From: Acidimicrobiaceae bacterium
Lineage (GTDB): Bacteria > Actinomycetota > Acidimicrobiia > Acidimicrobiales > RAAP-2
NCBI GenBank assembly: GCA_027355725.1
Contig: DAIEHI010000096.1
Coordinates: 1-63,900, forward strand
DNA length: 63,900 nucleotides
Direction: 5' to 3'
The notes beneath the pieces are model-generated. The model did no database searches and was not told the DNA's origin. It saw only the letters and a list, made by a program, of their open reading frames with translations. Positions 24,170 to 33,202 of the stretch are shown one piece after another (within the stretch, counting starts at the first letter, position 1; each line of letters opens with the position of its first letter). The translations under genes and the position numbers were made by a program.

Positions 24170-25676
24170 GTTCACTCTCTGAGGTCGTACCGGTCATGAG
24201 CAGTCCAATGGCTTCGCGACTGGTGCTCGGATCGACGATGCCACTGATCTTGCCCGCGTACATGACCGCTATGCGGTCACCGAGGGCGAGCACCTCATCG
24301 AGCTCTGAGGAGACGATGAGCGACGCGTTGCCCTTGTTGCGGTGATCGACGATCTGCTTGTGGACGTACTCGATTGAGCCGACGTCGAGACCGCGGGTGG
24401 GCTGGGATGCCATGAGAAAGTCAAGGGGGCGCGAGAGTTCGCGCGCCACGATGACCTTCTGTTGGTTGCCGCCCGAGAGTGAACTGGCGTCTTCGTAGAT
24501 AGAGGTCGTGCGGATATCAAACTCCTGGACCAAGCGCTCGGCGTTCTCTTTGACCGCCGCGAGGTTCCTTGAGCCGTGCTTGGCGAATGGAGCACGACGT
24601 GGGGTGTTGAGTACCAGGTTGTCGGCCACTGACATCGACAACACGAGTCCATCACGGTGGCGGTCTTCGGGGATATGGCCGAGACCCGCGTCAAGGACTC
24701 GACGTGGAGACGCGTTGGTGATGTTTCGACCCTTCAGGGTGATGGTGCCCGACTCCACGTGACGCATGCCGGCGATCGCCTCGACGAGTTCGGTCTGGCC
24801 ATTGCCCTGAACACCGGCCAGAGCGAGGATCTCGCCCGCGCGTACGTCGAGCGAGACGCCGTTCACCGCAATGAGCCCTCGGTCGTCGCGCACCACGAGG
24901 TCGCGGATTTCGAAGACCTCCTCACCCGGAGTGAACGTGGACTTCTCGACCGTGAGATTCACGTCACGTCCAACCATCAGTGAGGCGAGTTCGCCCTCGC
25001 TGTCAGTGGGCTGGGCGGTACCCACCACACGACCTTGGCGGATGACGGTGATCACGTCGGCGACGGCCTTGACCTCTTTCAATTTGTGAGTGATGAAGAG
25101 GATCGACTTGCCCGCGGCGGCGAGTGAGCGCATGATGTCCATCAGCGCATCGATCTCCTGTGGCGTGAGGACCGCAGTGGGTTCATCGAGGATCAAGAGT
25201 TCGGCGTCGTGGCTGAGCGACTTGAGTATCTCGACACGCTGTTGGAGACCAACGGGGAGATTCTCGACAATCGCGTCGGGATCGACGTCGAGATTGAATT
25301 CCTTGGAAACGCGCCGGATATCGTCGGTCGCCTTCTTGTAGTCGACGCGGTTGATCGACTTGGTGGGTTCGAATCCCAGCACGACGTTCTCGGTGACGGT
25401 GAAGACGGGCACGAGCATGAAGTGTTGGTGCACCATGCCGATGCCACGTCGCACGGCTTCGCCTGAGTCTTCGAACTTGACTGGTTCCCCGTCGATGATG
25501 ATCTCACCTTCGTCGGGGTGCAACAGCCCGAAAAGGACGTTCATCAAGGTGGATTTGCCCGCACCGTTTTCACCAAGTAAGCAGTGAATCTGCCCGGGTT
25601 CGACGGTGATGCTGATTTGGTCGTTGGCGGTGAATGAGCCAAATCGTTTGGTTATGCCGCGCAGTTCTAGTCGCAT
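24162..25676 (-). CDS. Nucleoside ABC transporter ATPase, two ABC domains (NupO type)
   Basis: A 504-residue fusion of two ATPase domains. Domain 1: Walker A LLGENGAGKST near residue 35, a degenerate signature region NLPVGLQQRVEIL, and Walker B LLILDEPTAVLTP. Domain 2 has a degenerate Walker A (ALAGVQGNGQTEL), LSGGNQQKV and a modified Walker B. This asymmetry is normal for the RbsA/NupO class. It is separated from bmpA by a strong hairpin, so it probably receives only part of the transcripts that start before bmpA. Confidence 0.92.
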   Translation of the reverse strand: MRLELRGITKRFGSFTANDQISITVEPGQIHCLLGENGAGKSTLMNVLFGLLHPDEGEIIIDGEPVKFEDSGEAVRRGIGMVHQHFMLVPVFTVTENVVLGFEPTKSINRVDYKKATDDIRRVSKEFNLDVDPDAIVENLPVGLQQRVEILKSLSHDAELLILDEPTAVLTPQEIDALMDIMRSLAAAGKSILFITHKLKEVKAVADVITVIRQGRVVGTAQPTDSEGELASLMVGRDVNLTVEKSTFTPGEEVFEIRDLVVRDDRGLIAVNGVSLDVRAGEILALAGVQGNGQTELVEAIAGMRHVESGTITLKGRNITNASPRRVLDAGLGHIPEDRHRDGLVLSMSVADNLVLNTPRRAPFAKHGSRNLAAVKENAERLVQEFDIRTTSIYEDASSLSGGNQQKVIVARELSRPLDFLMASQPTRGLDVGSIEYVHKQIVDHRNKGNASLIVSSELDEVLALGDRIAVMYAGKISGIVDPSTSREAIGLLMTGTTSESEHV

Positions 25677-25690
25677 CAGATTTCATCGTA

Positions 25691-25735
25691 CTAATGAACA
25701 CGACCCGGGCGTGGTGCCCGGGTCGTGTTCATTAG
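25691..25735 (-). terminator. Perfect 20-bp hairpin between bmpA and the transporter ATPase gene
   Basis: Arms 25691-25710 and 25716-25735 are perfect inverted copies (each begins or ends with CTAATGAACACG and GCCCGGG), with a 5-nt loop. No T-run follows on the minus strand. Placed between a binding-protein gene and its transporter genes, it more likely protects the bmpA mRNA end or partly terminates than acts as a full terminator. Confidence 0.8.
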
Positions 25736-25760
25736 TCACATCCGCTGTTAGCGGTGATTG

Positions 25761-26861
25761 TTACGGTGCTGGGTACTTGTTCGGGTTCACCGAGATCTTG
25801 CCAGCGATGATGCCCGCCTTGGCCTTGTTGATGATCGACTTGAGTGACGCGGGCACGCTGATGCCGCCGTACTCGAGCGCGGTGCCGTTGTTCTTCAGCG
25901 TTCCAACGTAGGTACCACCCTTGAAGGTGCCCTTCGCGGCCGACAGGATTGCCGCCTCGACCGAGGGCTCAACGCCCTTGGCAACGGTGCCAACAAACCA
26001 TGGGCACGCCGCAGCGTTGGCGACACAGCCGTTGCTGTCAACCCACATCACGCTGTGGCCAGCGCCCGCCTGCTGAGCGGCGGCGACTGAGCCGAGGCCC
26101 ACCGAACCCGCGACCGGGAAGACAATGTCGGCGCCTGCGGCGAAGTCACCAGCTGTCAGAGTCTTACCAGCAGTCTGGTCGGTGAAGTTACCAACGAATG
26201 TCCCCGTACCGTTGCACGTCGAGAGACTGCACGCGCCCGGTGCCGGAGTCCAACCAAGGACCTTCACTGACTTAGAGAAGGTCTTGTCGTAGTAGCGAAC
26301 GCCGGCTACGAACCCGTTCATGTAGAGCGTCACCGACGGAAACTGCATACCGCCAAATGTCGCGACAGTGCCGGTCTTTGACATGCCCGCAGCAAGGATG
26401 CCGCCGAGGAAGCCCGCCTGGTCAGTCTCGTATTGGAGCGAGAGGACGTTGTGCGACTTCTTCGCCACTGGGGCGTCGTCGACGATTGCGAACCTCTGGC
26501 GAGGGTTGGCGTTGGCGGACGCGGCGGTGGCCTGGTCCATCAAGAAGCCGACCGTGACGATGATGCCGCAGCCCTTTCGCACGAAGCTCGCAATGTTTGG
26601 CACGTAGTCAGCCGACGAGGTCGACGAGAGGTAGGACGGAACGATGTTCTTGTTCACCTTCGCGGCGTCCTTCGCACCAGCCCACGCCGATGCGTTGAAT
26701 GACTTGTCGTTGATACCTCCGGTATCTGTGACGATGCACGCCTTGAACTTGGCCGTTGCCGCCGACGACGAAATCGCCGTCGAAGCTGTGCTGAGCGTCA
26801 ATGTACCTAGAACCAATGCTGCGGTTCCGAGCACGGTACTGAGGCGTCGAATGCTCCCCAT
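25761..26861 (-). CDS. bmpA: BMP-family nucleoside-binding protein
   Basis: Extracytoplasmic purine nucleoside receptor of about 366 residues feeding the downstream permeases. After a signal peptide (MGSIRRLSTVLGTAALVLGT, cleavage probably near STAISSSAATA) comes ACIVTDTGGINDKSFNASAWAG, the family hallmark with the nucleoside-contacting Asp. GGGAG precedes ATG 26861. No lipobox cysteine is seen, although BMP proteins are usually lipoproteins. First gene of the import operon. Confidence 0.92.
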   Translation of the reverse strand: MGSIRRLSTVLGTAALVLGTLTLSTASTAISSSAATAKFKACIVTDTGGINDKSFNASAWAGAKDAAKVNKNIVPSYLSSTSSADYVPNIASFVRKGCGIIVTVGFLMDQATAASANANPRQRFAIVDDAPVAKKSHNVLSLQYETDQAGFLGGILAAGMSKTGTVATFGGMQFPSVTLYMNGFVAGVRYYDKTFSKSVKVLGWTPAPGACSLSTCNGTGTFVGNFTDQTAGKTLTAGDFAAGADIVFPVAGSVGLGSVAAAQQAGAGHSVMWVDSNGCVANAAACPWFVGTVAKGVEPSVEAAILSAAKGTFKGGTYVGTLKNNGTALEYGGISVPASLKSIINKAKAGIIAGKISVNPNKYPAP

Positions 26862-27018
26862 TATTTCTCCCTTGTTGTAGTCAGTCTGTATGGAAACGAC
26901 TGTCCAATCGTGTTGTGCTTCCCCGACATGGTCGCCAAACACGCTCAGATGTTTATCATGGCGAGACTAGCCCTCTGGTGAGAGGAGCACCTGGGGCGCT
27001 GTATGAATTCTGTGGTAA

Positions 27019-28476
27019 TTAGGCCTTTTTGGCCTTGTGCTGCTTGGTGGAGTGACCCGTGTGGCGCGGGACCGCGAGACTCGCCAAGAACGCAACGGCC
27101 GTGATGAGCGCAGATATTTGAAAAGCCCGCTCGTAGCCGCTGACCAGGGCCACACCTGACGTGGGGTCGATGAACGTGGCCGAGCGATCGGCGGCCACGG
27201 TGCCAAGAATCGCGAGTGAGAGCGAGCCGCCGACTTGGCGCGCCGTGTTGAGCACGCCCGAGGCGAGTCCTGCGTCGGCACGGTCGACGCCAGCGGTCGC
27301 GGTGTTGGCGAGGGGCGCGAAGAGTAGGCCCATCGCGAAAGCGCACATGATCGCGGGCACGAAGATCGCACCCCAATAGGAACTGTCGACCTTGATGAGC
27401 GAGATCCAAACGAATCCGAGGCTCGCAATCGCGCCACCCACGAGCAGGATCGGTCGCGCGCCAGTCTTGGTGAGGAGTCGTGAGCTGATCTGCGCGCCGC
27501 TGATGATACCCACCGCCATTGGCAGGAACGCGAAACCGGCCTTCACTGGTCCGTAATGAAGTATGTACTGGAAATAGAACGTCAAGAAATACCACATGGC
27601 GAAGAACGCGCCGCCCACGAGGAACATCACGATATTGGCCGACGACAGCGCGCGTGACTTGAAGATGCGAAACGGTACCAGTGGGTGTGACGCGACGTTC
27701 GATTCCCAAAAGAGGAACGCGGCCAGTCCAATGGCGCCGCCGAGGAACCACGAGAGTGTCGTCGCCGAACCCCAGCCCTCACTCGTGGTGTTGACCACGC
27801 CATAGATCAGTGACGCGAGAGACCCGGTGACGAGAACGGCACCAGTGATGTCGAGTTTGACCGCGGCGTCACGATTGCGCATCTCGCGCAGGTACATGCC
27901 AGCCACGATGGCCGCGATGATTCCGAGGGGGACGTTGATGAAGAAGACCCAGCGCCATGAGAACCATCCCGTGAGGATCCCGCCCAGCAGGCCACCTACC
28001 GCGCCACCCGCGCCGGCCACCGCACTCCAGGCACCGATGGCTTTGGGGAGCCGCGGTCCGTGAAAGGTGGTCACGATGATGGTGAGTGTGGCGGGTGAGA
28101 GAATTGCGCCGCCGATTCCTTGGAGCGCGCGAACGGCGACCATCTGGCTGTCAGTGGCGGCAAAACCTGCTCCAATACTGGCGATCGTGAAGATGAACAA
28201 TCCGCTCAGGTAGACCCGGCGCCGCCCGAAGATGTCAGCGGCTCGCCCACCGAGCAGCAAGAAGCCCGCAAACGTCAAGACGTACGCATTGACGACCCAC
28301 TGTGAACTGGCGATCGTGAAGTGCAGATCCTTGCCCATTCGTGGCAGGGCGACGTTGACGATCGACACGTCGAGCACGACCATGAATTGCGCGAGACACG
28401 CGATTGCGAGGATGATCCATTCGGGCGCGTGTCGATGCGCAGATGGAGATTTGGCGGTCGCGGTCTTCTCGGGCAT
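27019..28476 (-). CDS. MFS multidrug exporter, DHA2 (EmrB/QacA) type
   Basis: About 485 residues, consistent with 14 membrane helices. FMVVLDVSIVNVALPRMGKDL near the N-terminus is the DHA2 motif D1-like segment; LLLGGRAADIFGRRRVYLSG is motif A, and ARQVGGSLSLAILGT is typical near the end. The C-terminal tail is basic (KQHKAKKA). ATG 28476 is chosen because TACACT lies 6 nt upstream. Likely a proton-driven drug or metabolite efflux pump; no regulator is adjacent. Confidence 0.9.
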   Translation of the reverse strand: MPEKTATAKSPSAHRHAPEWIILAIACLAQFMVVLDVSIVNVALPRMGKDLHFTIASSQWVVNAYVLTFAGFLLLGGRAADIFGRRRVYLSGLFIFTIASIGAGFAATDSQMVAVRALQGIGGAILSPATLTIIVTTFHGPRLPKAIGAWSAVAGAGGAVGGLLGGILTGWFSWRWVFFINVPLGIIAAIVAGMYLREMRNRDAAVKLDITGAVLVTGSLASLIYGVVNTTSEGWGSATTLSWFLGGAIGLAAFLFWESNVASHPLVPFRIFKSRALSSANIVMFLVGGAFFAMWYFLTFYFQYILHYGPVKAGFAFLPMAVGIISGAQISSRLLTKTGARPILLVGGAIASLGFVWISLIKVDSSYWGAIFVPAIMCAFAMGLLFAPLANTATAGVDRADAGLASGVLNTARQVGGSLSLAILGTVAADRSATFIDPTSGVALVSGYERAFQISALITAVAFLASLAVPRHTGHSTKQHKAKKA

Positions 28477-28482
28477 GGGGCG

Positions 28483-28488
28483 AGTGTA
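28483..28488 (-). promoter_or_regulatory. -10 element TACACT of the DHA2 exporter gene
   Basis: TACACT on the minus strand ends 6 nt before ATG 28476; it decides this start over the TTG further upstream. Confidence 0.45.
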
Positions 28489-28556
28489 ATGGTGAAGAAT
28501 TCTCCACTTGACCGTTGATGTGATGAGTTGGTGCAAAGTGCGCAACACTAGATGCC

Positions 28557-30236
28557 ATGGCAGCTCAGTTCATCTTCACAATGCGCGACCTTCGTCGCTT
28601 CTATCCGCCCGATCGAGAGGTTCTAAAAGGGATCAACCTCTCGTTCTATCCAGGCGCGAAGATCGGCGTCATCGGTGCCAATGGTTCGGGTAAGTCATCG
28701 CTGCTGCGCATTATGGCGGGACTCGATGACGGTTTCACTGGTGAAGCCCGTCTGACGCCGGGTTTCAGTGTTGGCTACCTCTCCCAGGAGCCGCAACTCG
28801 ATCCCACCAAGGACGTGGTGGGCAACGTCGCTGACGGTGTTGCTGAGCAGCGAGACCTGCTCGCGCGCTTTAACGAAGTGTGTGCGGCATTCGCCGATCC
28901 TGACGCGGACTTTGACGCGCTCTTGAGCGAGCAGTCCGATCTACAGACCAAGATCGATGCACTCGGCGCGTGGGACCTTGAGCGCACACTCGAGATTGCG
29001 ATGGACGCGTTGCGACTTCCGCCGCCAGACGCTGACGTCACGAAGTTGTCGGGTGGTGAGCGTCGACGTGTCGCGCTCTGTCGGCTCCTACTCTCCAAGC
29101 CTGATCTCTTGCTGCTCGACGAGCCCACTAACCACCTTGATGCCGAGTCGGTTGCCTGGCTCGAGCGAACCCTGCAGGACTACGCCGGGACCGTCGTTGC
29201 GATCACGCACGACCGGTACTTCCTCGATAATGCGGCTTCGTGGATCCTCGAACTCGACCGGGGACACGGCATTCCCTGGGAGGGGAACTACTCGTCATGG
29301 CTCGAACAGAAACAAGCCCGCCTCGCCTCAGAAGAAAAGGCTGACAAGGTCCGTCAAGCAGCCCTCGAGCGAGAGCTCGAATGGATTCGAATGTCCCCGC
29401 GCGCGCGACAGAGCAAGGGCAAGGCGCGCCTCAGCGCCTTTAACGAACTGGTCGCTGAGTCCGAAGCCGCCGAGCGTCGTGCGGATCGACTCGAGATCGC
29501 CATTCCGCCGGGCCCGCGCTTGGGCGATGTCGTCGTTAATGCGACGCATCTCACCAAGGGTTTCGATGATCGACTCTTGATCGAGGACTTGACGTTTCTG
29601 CTTCCTCCCGGTGGCATCGTTGGTGTCATCGGTGCGAACGGTGCGGGCAAGACCACGCTCTTCAAGATGATGATCGGTCAAGAACAGCCCGACTCGGGCA
29701 CGATTGAGATCGGCAGCACCGTGCAATTCGCCTACGTGGATCAGAGTAGAGACAACCTCGACGCTAACGCCACCGTGTTCGACGAGATCAGCGAGGGTCA
29801 AGAGCACATGGTGGTTGGCAACCGTGAGATCCACGCGCGCGCGTATGTGGCGAGTTTCGGCTTCAAGGGGAGTGACCAGCAGAAGAAGGTTGGTGAGATC
29901 TCCGGCGGAGAACGTAACCGCGTCCAGTTGGCCAAGGTGCTTCGTAGCGGCGGCAACGTCTTACTCCTCGACGAGCCCACGAACGACCTCGATGTCGACA
30001 CCTTGCGAGCGCTCGAGGATGGCCTGTTGACGTTCCCAGGTTGTGCCGTTGTGATCAGTCACGATCGATGGTTCCTCGACCGGATCGCCACTCACGTCTT
30101 GGCGTTCGAAGGTGACGCAGTCGTTCGCTGGTTCGAGGGGAACTTCTCTGACTATGAGGCCGAGCGCCACAAGCGTCTTGGCACCGATGCCGACCAGCCG
30201 CACCGACTCAGGTACAAGCCCATCACGCGTTCGTGA
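28557..30236 (+). CDS. ettA: Energy-dependent translational throttle protein EttA (ABC-F)
   Basis: A ribosome-binding ABC-F ATPase of 559 residues that gates the first steps of elongation according to ATP/ADP. Two ATPase domains: [14 protein letters not shown] / [12 protein letters not shown] / [12 protein letters not shown], then [14 protein letters not shown] / [13 protein letters not shown] / [12 protein letters not shown]. The linker holds [20 protein letters not shown], close to the EttA linker. No membrane segments. It stands alone with its own promoter region; the upstream hexamer is poor (AACACT). Confidence 0.95.
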   Translation: MAAQFIFTMRDLRRFYPPDREVLKGINLSFYPGAKIGVIGANGSGKSSLLRIMAGLDDGFTGEARLTPGFSVGYLSQEPQLDPTKDVVGNVADGVAEQRDLLARFNEVCAAFADPDADFDALLSEQSDLQTKIDALGAWDLERTLEIAMDALRLPPPDADVTKLSGGERRRVALCRLLLSKPDLLLLDEPTNHLDAESVAWLERTLQDYAGTVVAITHDRYFLDNAASWILELDRGHGIPWEGNYSSWLEQKQARLASEEKADKVRQAALERELEWIRMSPRARQSKGKARLSAFNELVAESEAAERRADRLEIAIPPGPRLGDVVVNATHLTKGFDDRLLIEDLTFLLPPGGIVGVIGANGAGKTTLFKMMIGQEQPDSGTIEIGSTVQFAYVDQSRDNLDANATVFDEISEGQEHMVVGNREIHARAYVASFGFKGSDQQKKVGEISGGERNRVQLAKVLRSGGNVLLLDEPTNDLDVDTLRALEDGLLTFPGCAVVISHDRWFLDRIATHVLAFEGDAVVRWFEGNFSDYEAERHKRLGTDADQPHRLRYKPITRS

Positions 30237-30262
30237 GGTCCGGTGTGGGGTGGTGTGGGGAA

Positions 30263-30290
30263 GTAATTAAGTAATTACTACGCCTAGAGT
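30263..30290 (+). promoter_or_regulatory. kynA promoter: AT-rich palindrome and -10 element
   Basis: GTAATTA (30263-30269), AG, TAATTAC (30272-30278) is a perfect 7-bp inverted repeat and at the same time two tandem AGTAATTA copies. It covers the expected -35 position. TAGAGT (30285-30290) follows and ends 7 nt before GTG 30298. Likely an operator that controls kynAU. Confidence 0.6.
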
Positions 30291-30297
30291 TCTTGGC

Positions 30298-31056
30298 GTG
30301 AGCAACAAGACCGACTATTCGAGCTACCTGCGTATTGACGACCTGTTGACCTTGCAGGTGCCATTGACCAGTGGCGCCTCCGACGAGTTGCTCTTCATTG
30401 TCGTACACCAGTCCTATGAATTGTGGTTCAAGGTCATCATCGATGAACTCACGCGCGCCAACGCCGCGCTGCACGAGAAGCAGCCCTGGAACGCGGTCGC
30501 GCCCTTGCGTCGGATCGTTGGTATTGAGGACCTCTTGCTCGGACACCTTCGCGTGCTTGAGACCATGTCACCGGAAGGATTTCTCGAGTTTCGAGACCCA
30601 CTGCACCCCGCGTCAGGGTTCCAGTCGTTCCAGTTCCGAGGTATCGAGTTCCTAAGTGGCGCAGGCAAACCCGCCATGTTGAGCTTTGAGATCTTCGATG
30701 ACGACCAGCGCGCCTGGCTCAGGGGCTTGAGTGAGGGCACCACACTCTGGTCAGGTTTCGAGCACTCGGTGCGCGCGCTGCTCGGCGTGAGCGCTCAAGA
30801 GGACCTGCTCGATGTGGTGCGCGCGCTGTACGTCTCGCACTCGACGCCGGAGACCTCGGCACTGCACGCAGTGGCTGAACTGATGATGGATCACGACGAG
30901 CGCCTCGCAATGTGGCGACATCAGCATCTGCTCATGGCGGGACGTCAAATTGGTCGTCGCCCGGGCACCGGTGGCAGTGACGGCATGGCGTATCTTGATA
31001 CGACGCTGGGACAACGTTTGTACCCGCTGTTGTGGGAAGTGAGGTCGGTACTGTGA
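30298..31056 (+). CDS. kynA: Tryptophan 2,3-dioxygenase
   Basis: Heme enzyme of 252 residues that opens the indole ring of L-tryptophan to N-formylkynurenine. TDO motifs: SSYLRIDDLLTLQ at the N-terminus, DELLFIVVHQSYELWFKVI (with the substrate-base His), GFQSFQFRGIEF and the heme-side RHQHLLMAGRQIGRRPGTGGS segment. GTG 30298 is the start; no Shine-Dalgarno sequence. Coupled to kynU by a 4-bp overlap. Confidence 0.95.
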   Translation: MSNKTDYSSYLRIDDLLTLQVPLTSGASDELLFIVVHQSYELWFKVIIDELTRANAALHEKQPWNAVAPLRRIVGIEDLLLGHLRVLETMSPEGFLEFRDPLHPASGFQSFQFRGIEFLSGAGKPAMLSFEIFDDDQRAWLRGLSEGTTLWSGFEHSVRALLGVSAQEDLLDVVRALYVSHSTPETSALHAVAELMMDHDERLAMWRHQHLLMAGRQIGRRPGTGGSDGMAYLDTTLGQRLYPLLWEVRSVL

Positions 31057-32285
31057 TCTTGAGAGACGACTGCTCGGCGCTCGACGAAGCTGACGAGATA
31101 TCCGATCTACGCGCCGAGTTCCGCCTCAACAGCGGTGAGATATACCTCGACGGGAACTCGCTCGGGCCGGTGACCCACGCGGCGAGCCGGCGCGTCACCG
31201 AGGTCATCAACGTCGAGTGGGCGAAGGGCCTTGTGCGAAGTTGGAATGCCGCGGGCTGGATGGCAGAGCCGACCAGTCTTGGTGACCGACTGGCCCCACT
31301 CATCGGTGCCCAGCCGGGTGAGGTGCTGGTCGCTGACACGTTGACGTTCTTTCTCGCCAAGCTCATCGGCGGCGCACTGGAGCTGCGAGAGGATCGCCAC
31401 GTTGTCTTGACCGACGTAGCCAACTTTCACTCTGATATCTATATCGTCGAGGCGATGGCTCGTCGAGCGGGGCGGCCCATGATCGTCAAGCCCATCAGGC
31501 GTGAATCACTCGAAGCCGAACTCAGTAGCGACGTGGCATTGGTGATGCTGACGCACGTTGATTTTCGCACCGGCGAGATGCTGGACATGAAGGGCATCAC
31601 GAAGAAGGTCCACGACGCGGGCGCGTTGATGTTGTGGGACTTTGCTCACTCCGCGGGTGCGGTCGAGCTCGACGTGACCGGGTGTGACGTCGACTTCGCA
31701 GCCGGGTGTGGTTACAAGTACCTGAACGGCGGGCCCGGCGCGCCGGCGTTCCTCTACGTGCGAGAGCGCTGGCAGGGGGTGCTCGAAAATCCACTACCCG
31801 GGTGGTTGGGGCACGCTCGTCCGTTCAATTTCGAACTGACCTACGAACCGGCGAAGGGCATGCAGGCCTTCGTCACATCCTCACCTTCGGTCATCGCCCT
31901 CGCGGCACTCGGCGGAGCCCTGGAGGTTTGGGAACACGCCACAATGGCCCAGGTGCGAGCCAAGAGTCTGGCGTTGACCGACATGTTCATCGCACTCATC
32001 GAAGACCGGCTGCCCGGTGTCTTTGAGGTCGTGACACCTCGTGAACACGAACGAAGGGGCAGTCAGGTGGCGCTTCGTCACGCCGAGGGGTACGGCATCA
32101 TCCAAGCCCTGATCGAGCGCGGGGTCATTGGCGACTTTCGAGACCCCGACATCTGTCGGTTCGGATTCGCCCCGTTGTACGTTCGCTACGTCGACGTCTA
32201 CGACGCGGTCGAACGCATTGTCGAGGTGATGACGTCTGAGATGTATCGAGACGAGCGCTTCGCGCTGCGTAATCCGGTGACCTGA
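31053..32285 (+). CDS. kynU: Kynureninase
   Basis: PLP enzyme of 410 residues converting kynurenine to anthranilate and alanine. IYLDGNSLGPVT is the N-terminal family motif; LWDFAHSAGAVELDV supplies the PLP Asp, and GCGYKYLNGGPGAPAF the PLP lysine. GTG 31053 overlaps the kynA stop (GTGA). No kynurenine formamidase gene lies in this pair, so the middle step must be encoded elsewhere. The stop is 1 bp from the convergent purU stop. Confidence 0.95.
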   Translation: MILRDDCSALDEADEISDLRAEFRLNSGEIYLDGNSLGPVTHAASRRVTEVINVEWAKGLVRSWNAAGWMAEPTSLGDRLAPLIGAQPGEVLVADTLTFFLAKLIGGALELREDRHVVLTDVANFHSDIYIVEAMARRAGRPMIVKPIRRESLEAELSSDVALVMLTHVDFRTGEMLDMKGITKKVHDAGALMLWDFAHSAGAVELDVTGCDVDFAAGCGYKYLNGGPGAPAFLYVRERWQGVLENPLPGWLGHARPFNFELTYEPAKGMQAFVTSSPSVIALAALGGALEVWEHATMAQVRAKSLALTDMFIALIEDRLPGVFEVVTPREHERRGSQVALRHAEGYGIIQALIERGVIGDFRDPDICRFGFAPLYVRYVDVYDAVERIVEVMTSEMYRDERFALRNPVT

Positions 32286-32286
32286 G

Positions 32287-33135
32287 TCACTGCGAGAAGA
32301 TCACCGTTCGTTTGCCGACGAGGGCCACTCGGTCTTCTGCGATGAGTCGCACCGCGCGCGCCAAGACCGTGCGCTCGATGTCACGACCAAGCGAGACGAG
32401 GTCTGTGGGACGTCGAGCGTGGGTGACGCGCACGACGTCTTGTTCGATGATCGGTCCTTCGTCGAGTTCAGGGGTGACGAAATGTGCCGTCGCGCCGATG
32501 ATCTTCACGCCACGTTCATAGGCCTGGTGGTAGGGTCGAGCCCCCTTGAAACCAGGCAGGAACGAATGGTGGATGTTGATTGCCCGGCCACTCAAGTCGT
32601 CACAGAGTTGCGCGGAGAGCACTTGCATGTAGCGCGCGAGGATCACCACGTCAGCCTCGAAGCGAGCGATGAGTCCTCGCAGTTCGTCTTCGGCTGCGGG
32701 CTTGGTCTCGCTCGTGACCGCTATCTCGAAGAACGGCACGCCATAGCGCTCGGCCAAGGGGCGACAATCTGGGTGATTGCCAACTATGGCCACGATGTCC
32801 AAGGCAAGATCACCCTGCTCTCGTCGGTAGAGGAGGTCCGCGACGCAGTGGTCAGCGGTTGACACCATGATGATCGCTCGTCGCTCGGTGAGTTCGTTGC
32901 GAATGCCGAGACGTGGCTCGAAAGGTGCGAGTTCACTCATCAGCACGTCGCGCACCTCTGACATCTGATCGTTGTCGGTTTCAAAGCGCGTGCGCATGCA
33001 GAACTGCCCGGTCACCGGATCGGTGAATTGGTCGTTCTCGAGGATGTTGCCGCCCACTTGGACGATCGCTGAACTGGCGGCTCGCACGATGCCCGGTCCG
33101 TCAGCACACTGCAAGGTCACGACGTAGGTTGTCAC
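32287..33135 (-). CDS. purU: Formyltetrahydrofolate deformylase
   Basis: Hydrolyses 10-formyl-THF to THF and formate, balancing one-carbon pools. N-terminal ACT-type domain (TYVVTLQCADGPGIVRAASS), then the formyltransferase fold with the active-site run INIHHSFLPGFKGARPYHQA and the catalytic Asp in FVTPELDEGPI. 282 residues. GGAGGGG lies just before ATG 33135. It faces the kynAU operon, which also releases formate once formylkynurenine is hydrolysed; the functional link is speculative. Confidence 0.94.
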   Translation of the reverse strand: MTTYVVTLQCADGPGIVRAASSAIVQVGGNILENDQFTDPVTGQFCMRTRFETDNDQMSEVRDVLMSELAPFEPRLGIRNELTERRAIIMVSTADHCVADLLYRREQGDLALDIVAIVGNHPDCRPLAERYGVPFFEIAVTSETKPAAEDELRGLIARFEADVVILARYMQVLSAQLCDDLSGRAINIHHSFLPGFKGARPYHQAYERGVKIIGATAHFVTPELDEGPIIEQDVVRVTHARRPTDLVSLGRDIERTVLARAVRLIAEDRVALVGKRTVIFSQ

Positions 33136-33202
33136 TCACCCCTCCTTCTGTCCACACAGCGTAGAAGGTTCGCTGGCGAGCGAGTGGCGTGCGCGGGGAC
33201 TC

